Source: Alcanivorax limicola
Lineage (GTDB): Bacteria; Pseudomonadota; Gammaproteobacteria; Pseudomonadales; Alcanivoracaceae
DNA: 64,000 nt
Direction: 5' to 3'
Assembly (NCBI RefSeq): GCF_019931215.1
Contig: NZ_JAIOUB010000001.1
Span: forward strand, 1,271,955-1,335,954
Shown: piece after piece, positions 18,503-26,746 of the stretch
Position numbering within the stretch: the stretch's first letter is position 1
Layout of the letters: every line of letters begins with the position of its first letter
Made by a program: the position numbers and the translations under genes
The notes under the pieces: model-generated
What the model was told of the DNA's origin: nothing
Databases searched by the model: none
The model's input: the letters and a program-made list of their open reading frames with translations, nothing else

Positions 18503-19150
18503 ATGGACCGGAAAGTGGAGCAGACGGCAGAGACCCGCCGCGACCCGCGACGCGGACGCACGCGCCGAGCACTGCTGGACGCAGCGCTGGAACTTGTTGA
18601 AAAGAAAGATAATTTCACAGCGTTGTCGCTACGACTGGTCGCCCGGAAAGCCGGTGTTGTCCCCACCGCCTTCTATCGTCACTTCCCGGATATGGATGCG
18701 CTGGGGCTGGCGCTGGTGGATGAATCCTTCCGCACCCTGCGTCAGTTGATGCGGGACGTGCGTGCTGCCGGTGTGCCGCACAAGCAGGCCATCAACAGCT
18801 CGGTGCAGACCTATATCCGCTATGTACGCACCAATACCCGGCATTTTCAGTTCGTCGCCAAGGAGCGCTTCAGCGGCAGTCAGTCGATCCGCAATGCCAT
18901 TCGCCAGGAAATACGACTGTTCACAAGCGAACTGGCCACCGATCTGTCGCGCATCCCGCTGCTGGCCAAGACCAGCGCCGAGGATTTGCAGATGATGGCC
19001 TCGCTGATGGTCAACAATATGACGTCCCTGACCGAGCAGGTGCTGGATATCCCGGCGGAAGATGTGGCGGAAGAGTTGTTTCTGGCGCGCATGGCGGAAA
19101 AACAGCTGCGCCTGATTTTTCTCGGCGCCGCCAGCTGGCGCAGCAAGTAG
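18503..19150 (+). CDS. TetR family regulator (DesT-like)
   Basis: A 215-residue regulator. An Arg-rich start ('RRDPRRGRTRR') precedes the helix-turn-helix 'LSLRLVARKAGVVPTAFYRH' near residues 42-62. The C-terminal ligand domain includes 'SSVQTYIRYVRTNTRHFQFV'. It is divergent from the ferredoxin-reductase/desaturase operon, as DesT is in Pseudomonas, where it senses the ratio of unsaturated to saturated acyl-CoA. That function is inferred from synteny and class. Confidence 0.88.
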   Translation: MDRKVEQTAETRRDPRRGRTRRALLDAALELVEKKDNFTALSLRLVARKAGVVPTAFYRHFPDMDALGLALVDESFRTLRQLMRDVRAAGVPHKQAINSSVQTYIRYVRTNTRHFQFVAKERFSGSQSIRNAIRQEIRLFTSELATDLSRIPLLAKTSAEDLQMMASLMVNNMTSLTEQVLDIPAEDVAEELFLARMAEKQLRLIFLGAASWRSK

Positions 19151-19162
19151 TCGTACGGAGAA

Positions 19163-20305
19163 TCAGCGTGCCCCCTGCGGCGGACGGCTTGCCTGCAGCG
19201 GGCTGAACGTACGCTGGATGTCAGTCTGCATGGCGCCGTACTGTTCAGTGAGCACCCGGTCATAAGCCGCCAGCAGGCTGCGAGTCATTTCTTCCTCCAT
19301 CTCATCCAGGCTCTGTTGCAGGGCTGCCAGCAATTGCTCCCGGTTAAGCGCCTCGTCCAGACGCAGCAGCGCCCAATCGGTGGCCAGCCAACCCGCTGCC
19401 CCGGCAACCAGAGCACAGGCCAGCGCCCCGGGGCCGCTGGGCGCACACAGGGTCGCGCCGCCCGCTGCTGCAGTGCCCGCTCGGGCCGCGCCCCGCCCCG
19501 CGCCACGCGCTGCCACGGCGCGCCCTGAGGTTGCCGCTGCCCGGCGGCTGGCGGCGCGCCAGACCATCGGCCCCACCGCGACACCCACGGCCGCCGCACT
19601 GCTCACCGACAAGCGCGCCACAAACTCGGGGCTGCCGTAGCCGGTCAACTGATCCAGCAACGCATCCAGCGCCAGCGGCTGGCTTTGGGGCAGGGGCGCC
19701 ACCGGCATACGGTCTTGCTCCAGCAGCGCCAGCATTTCGGTCAGCCAGCTATCCCGTGTGCTGCGCGCCTGGCGCAAGAGGCGGGCATCGGCTTGATGAC
19801 GCAGGATATCCAGGCGCCCGGAAAAATCGGCCGCATCAAAGATCAGTTCCTCTGCCTTGCGCGCCACATAGCCCTCGTCAGCCAGGCTGGCTTTCTCCAG
19901 CACCAGCATCGACAGCCGCGCGTATTCACCACCCAGGGAGTAGTACCAGTCAGCAAACGCGGGCAGACGCCGCTGAAGATCCTCGAACAGCCGCGCCAGG
20001 CCCTGCTCGATATGCGCATTGACGATCTCCCGCGCCTGCTCTTCCCCCTCACTGAAACGCAACGCCGACAACAGTGCCAGTGTCTGCGCCTGGCTTTCAC
20101 TGATCTGATAGTGCGCATCCCCTACTCTCACCACCACGTCCCGGGTTCCGCCACTGCTCTGCCACTGCGCGCGGTGCAGCAGGGCCACGCACAGCGCGGC
20201 AATGCCGATCAGCAGGCACAACAGCCGCAGCACCGGAAAACGGTGCGCCGAGGGTCTTTGCGCTGAGGACCTTTGCACCGAGGGGACTGCCGCGTCAGGC
20301 ATCAT
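19163..20305 (-). CDS. Membrane-anchored protein of unknown function
   Basis: About 380 residues. The start at 20305 overlaps the stop of the upstream gene as ATGA and has AGGA upstream; an ATG three codons earlier is less well placed. There is one N-terminal membrane segment ('LRLLCLLIGIAALCVALL', residues 25-43), then a long helical, probably periplasmic part (residues 60-215) with many Leu, Glu and Arg. Near residues 232-315 is an unusual Ala/Gly/Arg-rich segment ('RRAAATSGRAVAARGAGRGA') flanked by hydrophobic stretches ('AAAVGVAVGPMVWRA' and 'GALACALVAGAAGWLATDWA'). The C-terminal 60 residues are again helical and charged. I recognise no family. Coupled to the next gene upstream. Confidence 0.7.
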   Translation of the reverse strand: MMPDAAVPSVQRSSAQRPSAHRFPVLRLLCLLIGIAALCVALLHRAQWQSSGGTRDVVVRVGDAHYQISESQAQTLALLSALRFSEGEEQAREIVNAHIEQGLARLFEDLQRRLPAFADWYYSLGGEYARLSMLVLEKASLADEGYVARKAEELIFDAADFSGRLDILRHQADARLLRQARSTRDSWLTEMLALLEQDRMPVAPLPQSQPLALDALLDQLTGYGSPEFVARLSVSSAAAVGVAVGPMVWRAASRRAAATSGRAVAARGAGRGAARAGTAAAGGATLCAPSGPGALACALVAGAAGWLATDWALLRLDEALNREQLLAALQQSLDEMEEEMTRSLLAAYDRVLTEQYGAMQTDIQRTFSPLQASRPPQGAR

Positions 20306-21183
20306 GGAGTCCATCCTGCAACATCACGAGGAAAGGCCGGCAACGGCGCGCTGGACAAGGAAGCGGCGCCGGCGGCAAACACCAGCCAGGCCCAGACAAA
20401 CAGGCCCTCTGCCGCAAGCAGCAGTAACCAGGCGCCCAGCCGTAGCAGCGGGCTGCCCACGCCAGGCAACAGCTGCTGGCCCAGCCACCACACCAGCGCA
20501 TCCTTGCCCGCCGCCACTTGCAACAGCGCCTCAAGCCAGGGGCTGGCGGCGCGCTCGCGCGCCATTTCGTGCCACAGCGCCTGCGACAGCGAGGCGTCGG
20601 AAAAATCCGGGTAATCCCCGAACAGGGCCAGCCATGCCAGCGCTGCAAACATCAGCATGAACTGAGCGGCCAGTGTCAGCCGCCAGCTCAGTTCGGGCAG
20701 ATACAGCGGTGCGATATGCGGGCGCAGGCCCCGCTGCAGCAGGCGGTGCAGGCCCACCAGCACCAGCAGGCTGGCGCCGAGCAGCCACCACAACAGGTCC
20801 TGTTGCAGGCGGACCACCGCCACCAGCAGCACCAGCGCCAGCACGGCGGACTGCAGCCATAACCGCAGGGCCATCACCGGACCGCCACGCAGGCGCCAGC
20901 GCCAGCGGCTGCCGGGGTGCAGATAGGCGCTCAGAAAGGCTCTGCGGCGGCTCAGGGCACGCCGCCAGAGGCCTGCCAGCATCACCAGGCTGATCAGCAA
21001 CCAGCACAGCAGCAGCCAGGGCAACGTCGCGTCGCGCCCGGCGATATTCAATCCCAGCAGCAGGGCCATGACGGGCAGCAGCCACAGCAGGCTGTTGAGC
21101 CAGGCATGGTGATCAGCAGGGCGGCCTGTCGCCACACCTGTCGTCACCCCCGTCGTCACCGCTGTTGTCTGGTCTTTCGTCAC
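20302..21183 (-). CDS. Polytopic membrane protein of unknown function
   Basis: About 293 residues if it starts at GTG 21183. An ATG at 21249 is possible but has no ribosome binding site and would crowd the divergent MaoC gene, so the start is uncertain. There are about six hydrophobic segments: 'LLWLLPVMALLLGL', 'LLLCWLLISLVMLAGLW', 'LWLQSAVLALVLLVAVV', 'LLWWLLGASLLVLVGL', 'FMLMFAALAWLALFG' and a C-terminal pair around 'LGAWLLLLAAEGLFVWAWL'. A loop is Arg-rich ('RRALSRRRAFLSAYLHPGSR'). No family recognised. It overlaps the following gene by 4 bp. Confidence 0.65.
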   Translation of the reverse strand: MTKDQTTAVTTGVTTGVATGRPADHHAWLNSLLWLLPVMALLLGLNIAGRDATLPWLLLCWLLISLVMLAGLWRRALSRRRAFLSAYLHPGSRWRWRLRGGPVMALRLWLQSAVLALVLLVAVVRLQQDLLWWLLGASLLVLVGLHRLLQRGLRPHIAPLYLPELSWRLTLAAQFMLMFAALAWLALFGDYPDFSDASLSQALWHEMARERAASPWLEALLQVAAGKDALVWWLGQQLLPGVGSPLLRLGAWLLLLAAEGLFVWAWLVFAAGAASLSSAPLPAFPRDVAGWTP

Positions 21184-21264
21184 TTCGGCCAATCCACCGC
21201 CCCCGCTTCGCTGCCTATACTTGCCTGCCTGTGAATTCACTTTCTGCATTTGAAGGACGCAACA

Positions 21265-22146
21265 ATGAGCGCCACCGACATCCGTGAACTGCGCAACGCA
21301 CCTGCCATGCTGCCCCTTTTTGCCAAGGCCGTCATCCGTGCGGGCGTCAAGCCGGGTAAAACCCCGCAGTTGCCCGCCATCGGTGTACGCCTCAACGATA
21401 TCGTGCTGGACCCGAAACATCTGGCCACCTATCGCAAAGTCTGCGGCTTCAGCGCGGACGGTTACCTACCGGTCACCTACCCGCACCTGCATGCGCACCC
21501 GCTGTTCATGAGCCTGATTCTGGACAAACAGTTCCCGTTTGCCGCCATGGGGCTGGTGCATGTGCGCAATCGCATCACCCAATACCGCCGCATCAACGAA
21601 CGCGAGCAACTGGATGTGGAGTGCCGTTTCGGTGAGTTGCGTCAGGTGGAAAAAGGCTATGAGTTTTCCATCCTGACCCACATCAGCACAGCCGGGGAGC
21701 TGGTCTGGGAGAGTGAATCCATCATGTTCCGCCGTGGTGGCGGCACCGGTAAAGACGCAGGCAACGACAAGGCGCGCAAGAATGCCGAGGCCACAGCAGC
21801 CACCGATTTCACCGAATGGAAGGTGCCCGGTGATACCGGCCGCAAATACGGCGCCGTGTCCGGTGACCGTAACCCCATCCACCTTTATCCGCTGACCGCC
21901 AAGCTGTTTGGCTTCAAACGCCAGATCGTCCATGGCATGTGGTCAAAGGCACGCTGCCTGGCAGAGGTCAATGCGCAGCTGCCGCAAGGCCCGTTCACGG
22001 TGGATGTCCAGTTCAAACTGCCGATGTTCATTCCGGCAAAAGTGAAGTTCGTGCAAAGCGCGGCGGAGGGTCAGGGTCTGGATTTCCGCCTGCTGGCAGC
22101 GGACGGCATCAAACCCCACCTCAATGGTGAAATTCGCGAGATCTGA
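21265..22146 (+). CDS. MaoC family acyl dehydratase
   Basis: A 293-residue protein. The ATG follows GAAGGACG. The family hot-dog fold occurs twice. The C-terminal unit has the hydratase-2 motif: 'YGAVSGDRNPIHLYPLTAKL' near residues 192-211 (catalytic Asp and His) and 'IVHGMWSKARCLA'. The N-terminal unit is degenerate, with 'YPHLHAHPLFMSLI'. It should interconvert (R)-3-hydroxyacyl and enoyl thioesters. With the long FabG at 13.4 kb and the thiolase at 11.8 kb it mirrors the HtdX-FabG4-FadA2 set of mycobacteria. Confidence 0.87.
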   Translation: MSATDIRELRNAPAMLPLFAKAVIRAGVKPGKTPQLPAIGVRLNDIVLDPKHLATYRKVCGFSADGYLPVTYPHLHAHPLFMSLILDKQFPFAAMGLVHVRNRITQYRRINEREQLDVECRFGELRQVEKGYEFSILTHISTAGELVWESESIMFRRGGGTGKDAGNDKARKNAEATAATDFTEWKVPGDTGRKYGAVSGDRNPIHLYPLTAKLFGFKRQIVHGMWSKARCLAEVNAQLPQGPFTVDVQFKLPMFIPAKVKFVQSAAEGQGLDFRLLAADGIKPHLNGEIREI

Positions 22147-22164
22147 CACACCAAACTGGCAGAT

Positions 22165-22201
22165 CGGTCACCCGCCGCAACGCTGGCGTGGCGGGTGACC
22201 G
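22165..22201. terminator. Convergent-gene hairpin
   Basis: CGGTCACCCGCC / GGCGGGTGACCG, a perfect 12-bp stem with a 13-nt loop, lies between the MaoC and VOC genes. It has no T run, so its strength as a terminator is unclear. Confidence 0.55.
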
Positions 22202-22207
22202 GAATGC

Positions 22208-22648
22208 TCAGCAGCCTGCGACCACGTCACCGGTGTACATGATCATCCACTGCACACCAAACTGATCAATACAGATGCCGTATGACTCCGCCCAATCCGT
22301 ACGTTGCAACGGCATGGCCGGCGTCCCCGCTTGGACCAGCGCATCGAACAGCTGTGTTGCTTCGCTGGCGCTGTCAGTCTCCAGCGTGATGAAGACATTG
22401 TTGCCCACCGTGAAATCCTCGGCATAAGCCCCCACCACATCTGTCGCCATCAGCAAGGTGCCTGAGCCCAGCGGCAGGGCGATATGGGCCAGCTTGTCCA
22501 GATCTGCTTCATCAACGCCCATGGCGTTGTCGGGAAAGTCCCGGTAATGCACTTTGTCCTGAATTTCAGTGCCAAATACCGATGCGTAGAAGGTAAAGGC
22601 CTCGAGGGTATTACCGCGGAAATTGAGGTACGGGTTGACGCTTTTCAT
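22208..22648 (-). CDS. VOC family protein (PhnB-like)
   Basis: A 146-residue protein. The start at 22648 follows AGGAG. It is a glyoxalase/bleomycin-resistance fold of the PhnB/'3-demethylubiquinone methyltransferase-like' group (PF06983): 'VNPYLNFRGNTLEAFTFYASVFGTEI' at the start, 'MATDVVGAYAEDFTVGNNVFITLE' in the middle and 'YGICIDQFGVQWMI' near the end. Members are metal-dependent or binding proteins of unknown substrate. Confidence 0.85.
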   Translation of the reverse strand: MKSVNPYLNFRGNTLEAFTFYASVFGTEIQDKVHYRDFPDNAMGVDEADLDKLAHIALPLGSGTLLMATDVVGAYAEDFTVGNNVFITLETDSASEATQLFDALVQAGTPAMPLQRTDWAESYGICIDQFGVQWMIMYTGDVVAGC

Positions 22649-22768
22649 GGGGAGCTCCTGTGTCAGTGTCCCCCTGGTCGTCCCGGCGGGCGCTGGATCG
22701 ACATGCATGGTGTAAGCAATAGTGCGAGGGATTGTCGATCCGCAGAGGCACTTGTACACTATTTACAC

Positions 22769-22799
22769 AGGCTTTCTCGTAACAGGCTTTCTCATAAAG
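22769..22799 (+). repeat. Short direct repeat in ABC-F leader
   Basis: AGGCTTTCTCGTA and AGGCTTTCTCATA occur in tandem, 16 bp apart, upstream of the ABC-F gene. They could be a duplication or part of a regulatory leader. Confidence 0.5.
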
Positions 22800-22904
22800 A
22801 GGTATTCGTCCAATGCGCCATTGATGCCGCCGTTGTTGTCAAAACGGCCAGTTTCCACCGGCTCCCACCCTCAGGGGGCGCCCCTGGCATCTCTGGAAAA
22901 AAGC

Positions 22905-24524
22905 ATGACGAATACTTACCTCACACTAAAGGGTGTGTCTCACGTTCTGCCGGACGGCACGGCGCTTTTCTCTGACCTCCACGAACAGTTCGATATGCGC
23001 CCCACGGGGCTGGTTGGACGCAATGGCGCGGGCAAGACCGTGTTGGCTCGCATTCTGGCCGGGCTGTTGCCGCCCACCACCGGGCAATGCCTGTGCTCCG
23101 GCAGCGTGCATTACCTCGCCCAGCAAGTGGCGTATGACGATGGCGCCACTGTCGCTGGTCTGGCGGGCGTGAAACACACACTGGATGCATTGGCACGCAT
23201 TGATGCCGGCAGCACCGCGGCGGCGGATTTCGACGCCGTGGACGGCCGTTGGGACATGCACCAACGACTTCACCAGGCGCTCGAGCGCAATGATCTGGGC
23301 CATCTCGAAGCAGGCACACCGGCGCGCACATTAAGCGGCGGTGAGGCCATGCGTGTCGCATTGACTGGCGCCCTGCTCTCCGGTGCAGATTTTCTGATTC
23401 TTGATGAGCCCAGCAACCACCTCGACCGCCCGAATCGGCAGGCGCTGATCGAGCAACTGCAGCGCTGGCCGCACGGGCTGATTGTGGTCAGTCATGACCG
23501 GCAACTGCTGCATGCCATGGAGCGCATCGTGGCACTGTCCTCACAGGGGCTGCGCAGCTACGGCGGCAACTACACCTTTTATGCCCGCGCCAGGGCGCAT
23601 GAAAGGCAAAGCGCCCTTGAGCAACTCAGTCAACGCAAGCTAGAGCGCCAACGCGAGGAACAGGCGCTGCGCAAACAGGATGAACGCCAGGCGCGGCGAC
23701 AGGCACGCGGCCACCGGCATGGCAAGAAAGCCAATCAGGCCAAAGTGCTGCTGGATCGCCAGAAAGAACGCAGCGAGTCATCCGCGGGCGCACTGCGCCA
23801 GAAACAGGCCGCCCGTCGCGCGCAACAGGATCAGCGCGTGCAAGCAGCAGCAGAACACGTTGAACAAGCGCCGGGCATCACCCTGCATGACATACCCGCC
23901 AGGCACAACGCAATGGATAAGCGCCGCACGGTAGACCTGGATCGGGTAACGCTACCGTTTGTGCCCGGTGCCACCCGTCATATCACCCTGGCCCTGAGCG
24001 GGCGGCAACGTATCGGCGTGGTCGGCCCGAACGGTTGTGGCAAGTCTACCCTGCTGCGGGTGCTGGCTGGCCGGATCTCCCCTTTGTCCGGCACCTGCAA
24101 GGTGACCGCCGAACGTGCCGGCCTTGACCAGCGCCTGGGCAACCTTGACCCGGAAAAAACGGTACTGGAACAACTGCAACTGGCCCGCCGCACGGCAACC
24201 GAAGGGGATCTGCGCATGCGGCTGGCGCAACTGGGGCTGGACGCGCAGAAGATAGCGACGCCCAGCGGATTACTCAGTGGTGGTGAACGTTTGAAGGGCG
24301 CACTGGCCTGCATACTCTACGCCGATTCTCCCCCGCAACTGCTGTTGCTGGATGAACCGAACAACCACCTTGATCTGCCCTCGGTAGAGGCGCTGGAAGC
24401 CATGTTGCAGCGCTACCCGGGCACGCTGGTGGTGGTATCTCACGATGACAGGTTTCTGGACAACCTGGCGCTGACAGACCGTTTGCTGGCAACCCCTCAA
24501 GGCTGGCATCTGGAACCGCTATGA
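22905..24524 (+). CDS. ABC-F family ATPase
   Basis: A 539-residue soluble protein with two ABC cassettes and no membrane part, the ABC-F plan (ribosome-associated translation factors or antibiotic protection). Cassette 1 has Walker A 'GRNGAGKT', signature 'LSGGEAMRV' and Walker B 'LILDEPSNHLD'. The linker (residues about 225-330) is very basic and Arg/Gln-rich ('QRKLERQREEQALRKQDERQ'). Cassette 2 has 'GPNGCGKS', 'LSGGERLKG' and 'LLLDEPNNHLDLPS'. The ATG follows a weak ribosome site ('GGAAAAAAGC'), so the start is moderately sure. A 146-bp leader with a direct repeat precedes it. Confidence 0.9.
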   Translation: MTNTYLTLKGVSHVLPDGTALFSDLHEQFDMRPTGLVGRNGAGKTVLARILAGLLPPTTGQCLCSGSVHYLAQQVAYDDGATVAGLAGVKHTLDALARIDAGSTAAADFDAVDGRWDMHQRLHQALERNDLGHLEAGTPARTLSGGEAMRVALTGALLSGADFLILDEPSNHLDRPNRQALIEQLQRWPHGLIVVSHDRQLLHAMERIVALSSQGLRSYGGNYTFYARARAHERQSALEQLSQRKLERQREEQALRKQDERQARRQARGHRHGKKANQAKVLLDRQKERSESSAGALRQKQAARRAQQDQRVQAAAEHVEQAPGITLHDIPARHNAMDKRRTVDLDRVTLPFVPGATRHITLALSGRQRIGVVGPNGCGKSTLLRVLAGRISPLSGTCKVTAERAGLDQRLGNLDPEKTVLEQLQLARRTATEGDLRMRLAQLGLDAQKIATPSGLLSGGERLKGALACILYADSPPQLLLLDEPNNHLDLPSVEALEAMLQRYPGTLVVVSHDDRFLDNLALTDRLLATPQGWHLEPL

Positions 24525-24532
24525 CAGCAACA

Positions 24533-24859
24533 CTACATCAGACTGATTGCCGCCACGACCAGTGCCAACACGGCGACCGTCGTCGCGCCGGCCAGCAGCA
24601 GCTTCATTCTGACCAGTTCCTTTTGCAGGCGCTGGGCGGCCTCATCGACGCCCTCGATGGTGAGCTGGAGTTTTTCGGCCAGCACATGCACAGATTCTGC
24701 GTTGGTGGTCGCCGCCGTCTGCAGTTCTTCGATCTGCTGCGCGACAACCGGATCCACTTTGCCGCTCGCACTGCGGTAGGTGAAGGCGGGAATCGCCGTC
24801 GACACGATCTGGGTAATGTAAGGCAGTGATACCTTGAGGATCGGAATCCAGGCTGGCAT
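24533..24859 (-). CDS. Small membrane protein with coiled coil, unknown function
   Basis: A 108-residue protein that ends 8 bp from the convergent ABC-F gene. The N-terminus 'LPYITQIVSTAIPAF' is hydrophobic. The centre (residues 35-80) is a Glu/Gln/Ala helix likely to form a coiled coil ('QIEELQTAATTNAESVHVLA'). The C-terminus is a clear membrane segment 'LLLAGATTVAVLALVVAAIS'. No known family, but the design (tail anchor plus coiled coil) is common in small conserved proteins. Confidence 0.65.
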   Translation of the reverse strand: MPAWIPILKVSLPYITQIVSTAIPAFTYRSASGKVDPVVAQQIEELQTAATTNAESVHVLAEKLQLTIEGVDEAAQRLQKELVRMKLLLAGATTVAVLALVVAAISLM

Positions 24860-25046
24860 GGCAAATTTCCCCGCTTGAAGCGCTGTGGTTCAGCAAAACA
24901 TCTGTTCCGCACAGCATAACCCGGCGTCAGGGCGGCACCAACGCCAGGCTCTCGGGAAGGTGCGGTGTTTTCCTACAGCATCCGGCGGCATTCGCTGACA
25001 GACAGAGGCATGGCTCAACAGGCATCCTCATCGCCTCGCAAGAATC

Positions 25047-25982
25047 ATGGATGATAATGCGATGCCCGACAGCCATGACCAGAATTTCAAGAATCTGATT
25101 CTTGATTATCCCCGCCAGGCACTGGAACTCTTTGCACCGGACGAAGCCGCCCACTTGGGCGAGGAAGTGACCTTCACGCCGATTCGGGAAGAACAGCTCA
25201 AGGATCGGCTGAGTGATCGTTTTCTCGAGCTCGATATTCCGTTGCTGCTGGAGTGGCCCGATGGGCACCGCGAGGCATTGTTGTTCGTGGTTGAACATCA
25301 CACAGATCCGAGCAGCTTCTCGGTTCACAAACTGGCCCGCTACAGCCTGTCTCTGGCAGAGCTGTTCCACACTGATCGAGTAGTACCCGTGGTGATCTTT
25401 CTCAAGCGGCCACGCAAAGTGCCGGACAGGATCGTGCTCGGCAACGAGTTCTTCAGCTATTTGCAATTCCGGTATATTCGCTGCGTGCTACCTGAGCTGC
25501 CCGGTGAGCACCACATGGAAAGTCCCAATCTGGTGGCCAGGTTGAACTTGCCCAATATGCGCTGGCCGCCGGAGCTGAAACTGGCCATCTACGCCAGCGC
25601 TGTGCGAGGGCTGGAGAGCCTGGAGGGCAACCCGGACAAGCAGGCCAAGTATCTGGGGTTCATCGACATCTACGCCAGGATTGACAATAATGAGCGTATG
25701 CTTTTTGAGCAAATTTATCAGAAGGAGGCGGCGACCATGACAGGATTCGTGGAACGTTACGAGGCTATCGGAAAAGAAAAGGGCCTTCAGGAAGGCCTGG
25801 AACAGGGCATGGAAAAGGGCTTGGAAAAGGGCCTGGAGCAAGGCCAGCGAGAGGCCCGGCTGGCCACCGCTCTGAATCTGGTCCGCAAGACCCCGATGGA
25901 TGACGCCACCATCGCTGATCTCACAGGGCTATCCGAAGCGGAAATTCAGGCGCTGCGTGAGGAAGACGCAAAGCGCTATTGA
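25047..25982 (+). CDS. Rpn-like PD-(D/E)XK nuclease family protein
   Basis: A 311-residue protein of the Rpn/'putative transposase' (PD-(D/E)XK) type, related to recombination-promoting nucleases. Residues 10-120 hold the nuclease core: 'DQNFKNLILDYPRQALELF', then 'DRFLELDIPLLLEW' (Asp) and 'REALLFVVEHHTD' in place of the common E-x-Q. Near residue 245 is a repeated amphipathic run, 'GLQEGLEQGMEKGLEKGLEQ', typical of this family. An alternative ATG five codons in is possible. It does not carry a transposase catalytic DDE and no inverted repeats flank it, so it is not treated as a mobile element. Confidence 0.75.
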   Translation: MDDNAMPDSHDQNFKNLILDYPRQALELFAPDEAAHLGEEVTFTPIREEQLKDRLSDRFLELDIPLLLEWPDGHREALLFVVEHHTDPSSFSVHKLARYSLSLAELFHTDRVVPVVIFLKRPRKVPDRIVLGNEFFSYLQFRYIRCVLPELPGEHHMESPNLVARLNLPNMRWPPELKLAIYASAVRGLESLEGNPDKQAKYLGFIDIYARIDNNERMLFEQIYQKEAATMTGFVERYEAIGKEKGLQEGLEQGMEKGLEKGLEQGQREARLATALNLVRKTPMDDATIADLTGLSEAEIQALREEDAKRY

Positions 25983-26005
25983 GCAATCAAACACACTGCC
26001 GCATA

Positions 26006-26746
26006 TCAGCCGCCACACACCCGGCACCCAGGATCGCGACGCAAGCGGAGTTGGCGCCAGCTCATTGTCGCGCCATCGAAGAGATGCAGTACGCCGCCCA
26101 CATCGGCACCACTCAGCAAACGTAATGCGAGATGGGCCTGAAGCGTGCCCACAGTGCCAACCACCGGGCCCAGAATGCCGGACTCACTGCACAGTGTATC
26201 CGGCCCCTCTCCGTCACCATAAAGACAGCCGTAACACGGGCTATCCGGTTGACGGAAATCGAATACCGCCAGCTGACCTTCCTGCCGAATTGCTGCGCCG
26301 GAGATCAGCGGCACACCAGCAGCATGGCAGGCCCGGTTGACGGATTCCCGCGTGGCAAAGTTATCGCTGCAATCCAGCACCAGGGTCACGCCCGGCACCT
26401 GCGACGCCAGCCAGTTGCCATCCGCCGCCAGCACATGCTCATGGACGCGCACGTCGCTGTTGAGCGCCCGCAGCGTGGCCGCCAACGCGCGCGCCTTGGG
26501 CTGCCCCACATCCGCCTCACGGTAAGCGATCTGCCGATGCAGATTGCTGCTGTCCACCATGTCCGGGTCGACCAGGATCAATTCACCCACCCCGGCGCCC
26601 GCCAGATACAGCGCGGCCGGGCAGCCCAGCCCGCCGGCACCGATCACCAGCACGCGGGCCGCCGCTGCCGCCGCCTGCCCTGCCACGTCAAATTCAGGCA
26701 GCAGGATCTGGCGGCTGTAACGCAGGAGCTGATCGTCAGTGAGCAT
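26006..26746 (-). CDS. moeB: Molybdopterin-synthase adenylyltransferase (MoeB/ThiF family)
   Basis: 246 residues. It adenylates the C-terminus of a ubiquitin-like sulfur carrier (MoaD in molybdopterin synthesis). The nucleotide motif 'VLVIGAGGLGCPAALYLAGAG' is at residues 32-52. Then come 'VDSSNLHRQIAYREADVG' and 'DCSDNFATR'. Zn-binding CxxC pairs are present: 'CYGCLY' and the C-terminal 'CRVC'. It overlaps prmC by 11 bp, the order known from Pseudomonas. MoeB versus ThiF/HesA specificity rests on synteny. Confidence 0.88.
   Translation of the reverse strand: MLTDDQLLRYSRQILLPEFDVAGQAAAAAARVLVIGAGGLGCPAALYLAGAGVGELILVDPDMVDSSNLHRQIAYREADVGQPKARALAATLRALNSDVRVHEHVLAADGNWLASQVPGVTLVLDCSDNFATRESVNRACHAAGVPLISGAAIRQEGQLAVFDFRQPDSPCYGCLYGDGEGPDTLCSESGILGPVVGTVGTLQAHLALRLLSGADVGGVLHLFDGATMSWRQLRLRRDPGCRVCGG

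Noticed and set aside
25047-25982. Insertion sequence around the Rpn-like gene
   Set aside because: No terminal inverted repeats or target duplications are visible, and the family name 'transposase' is historical.
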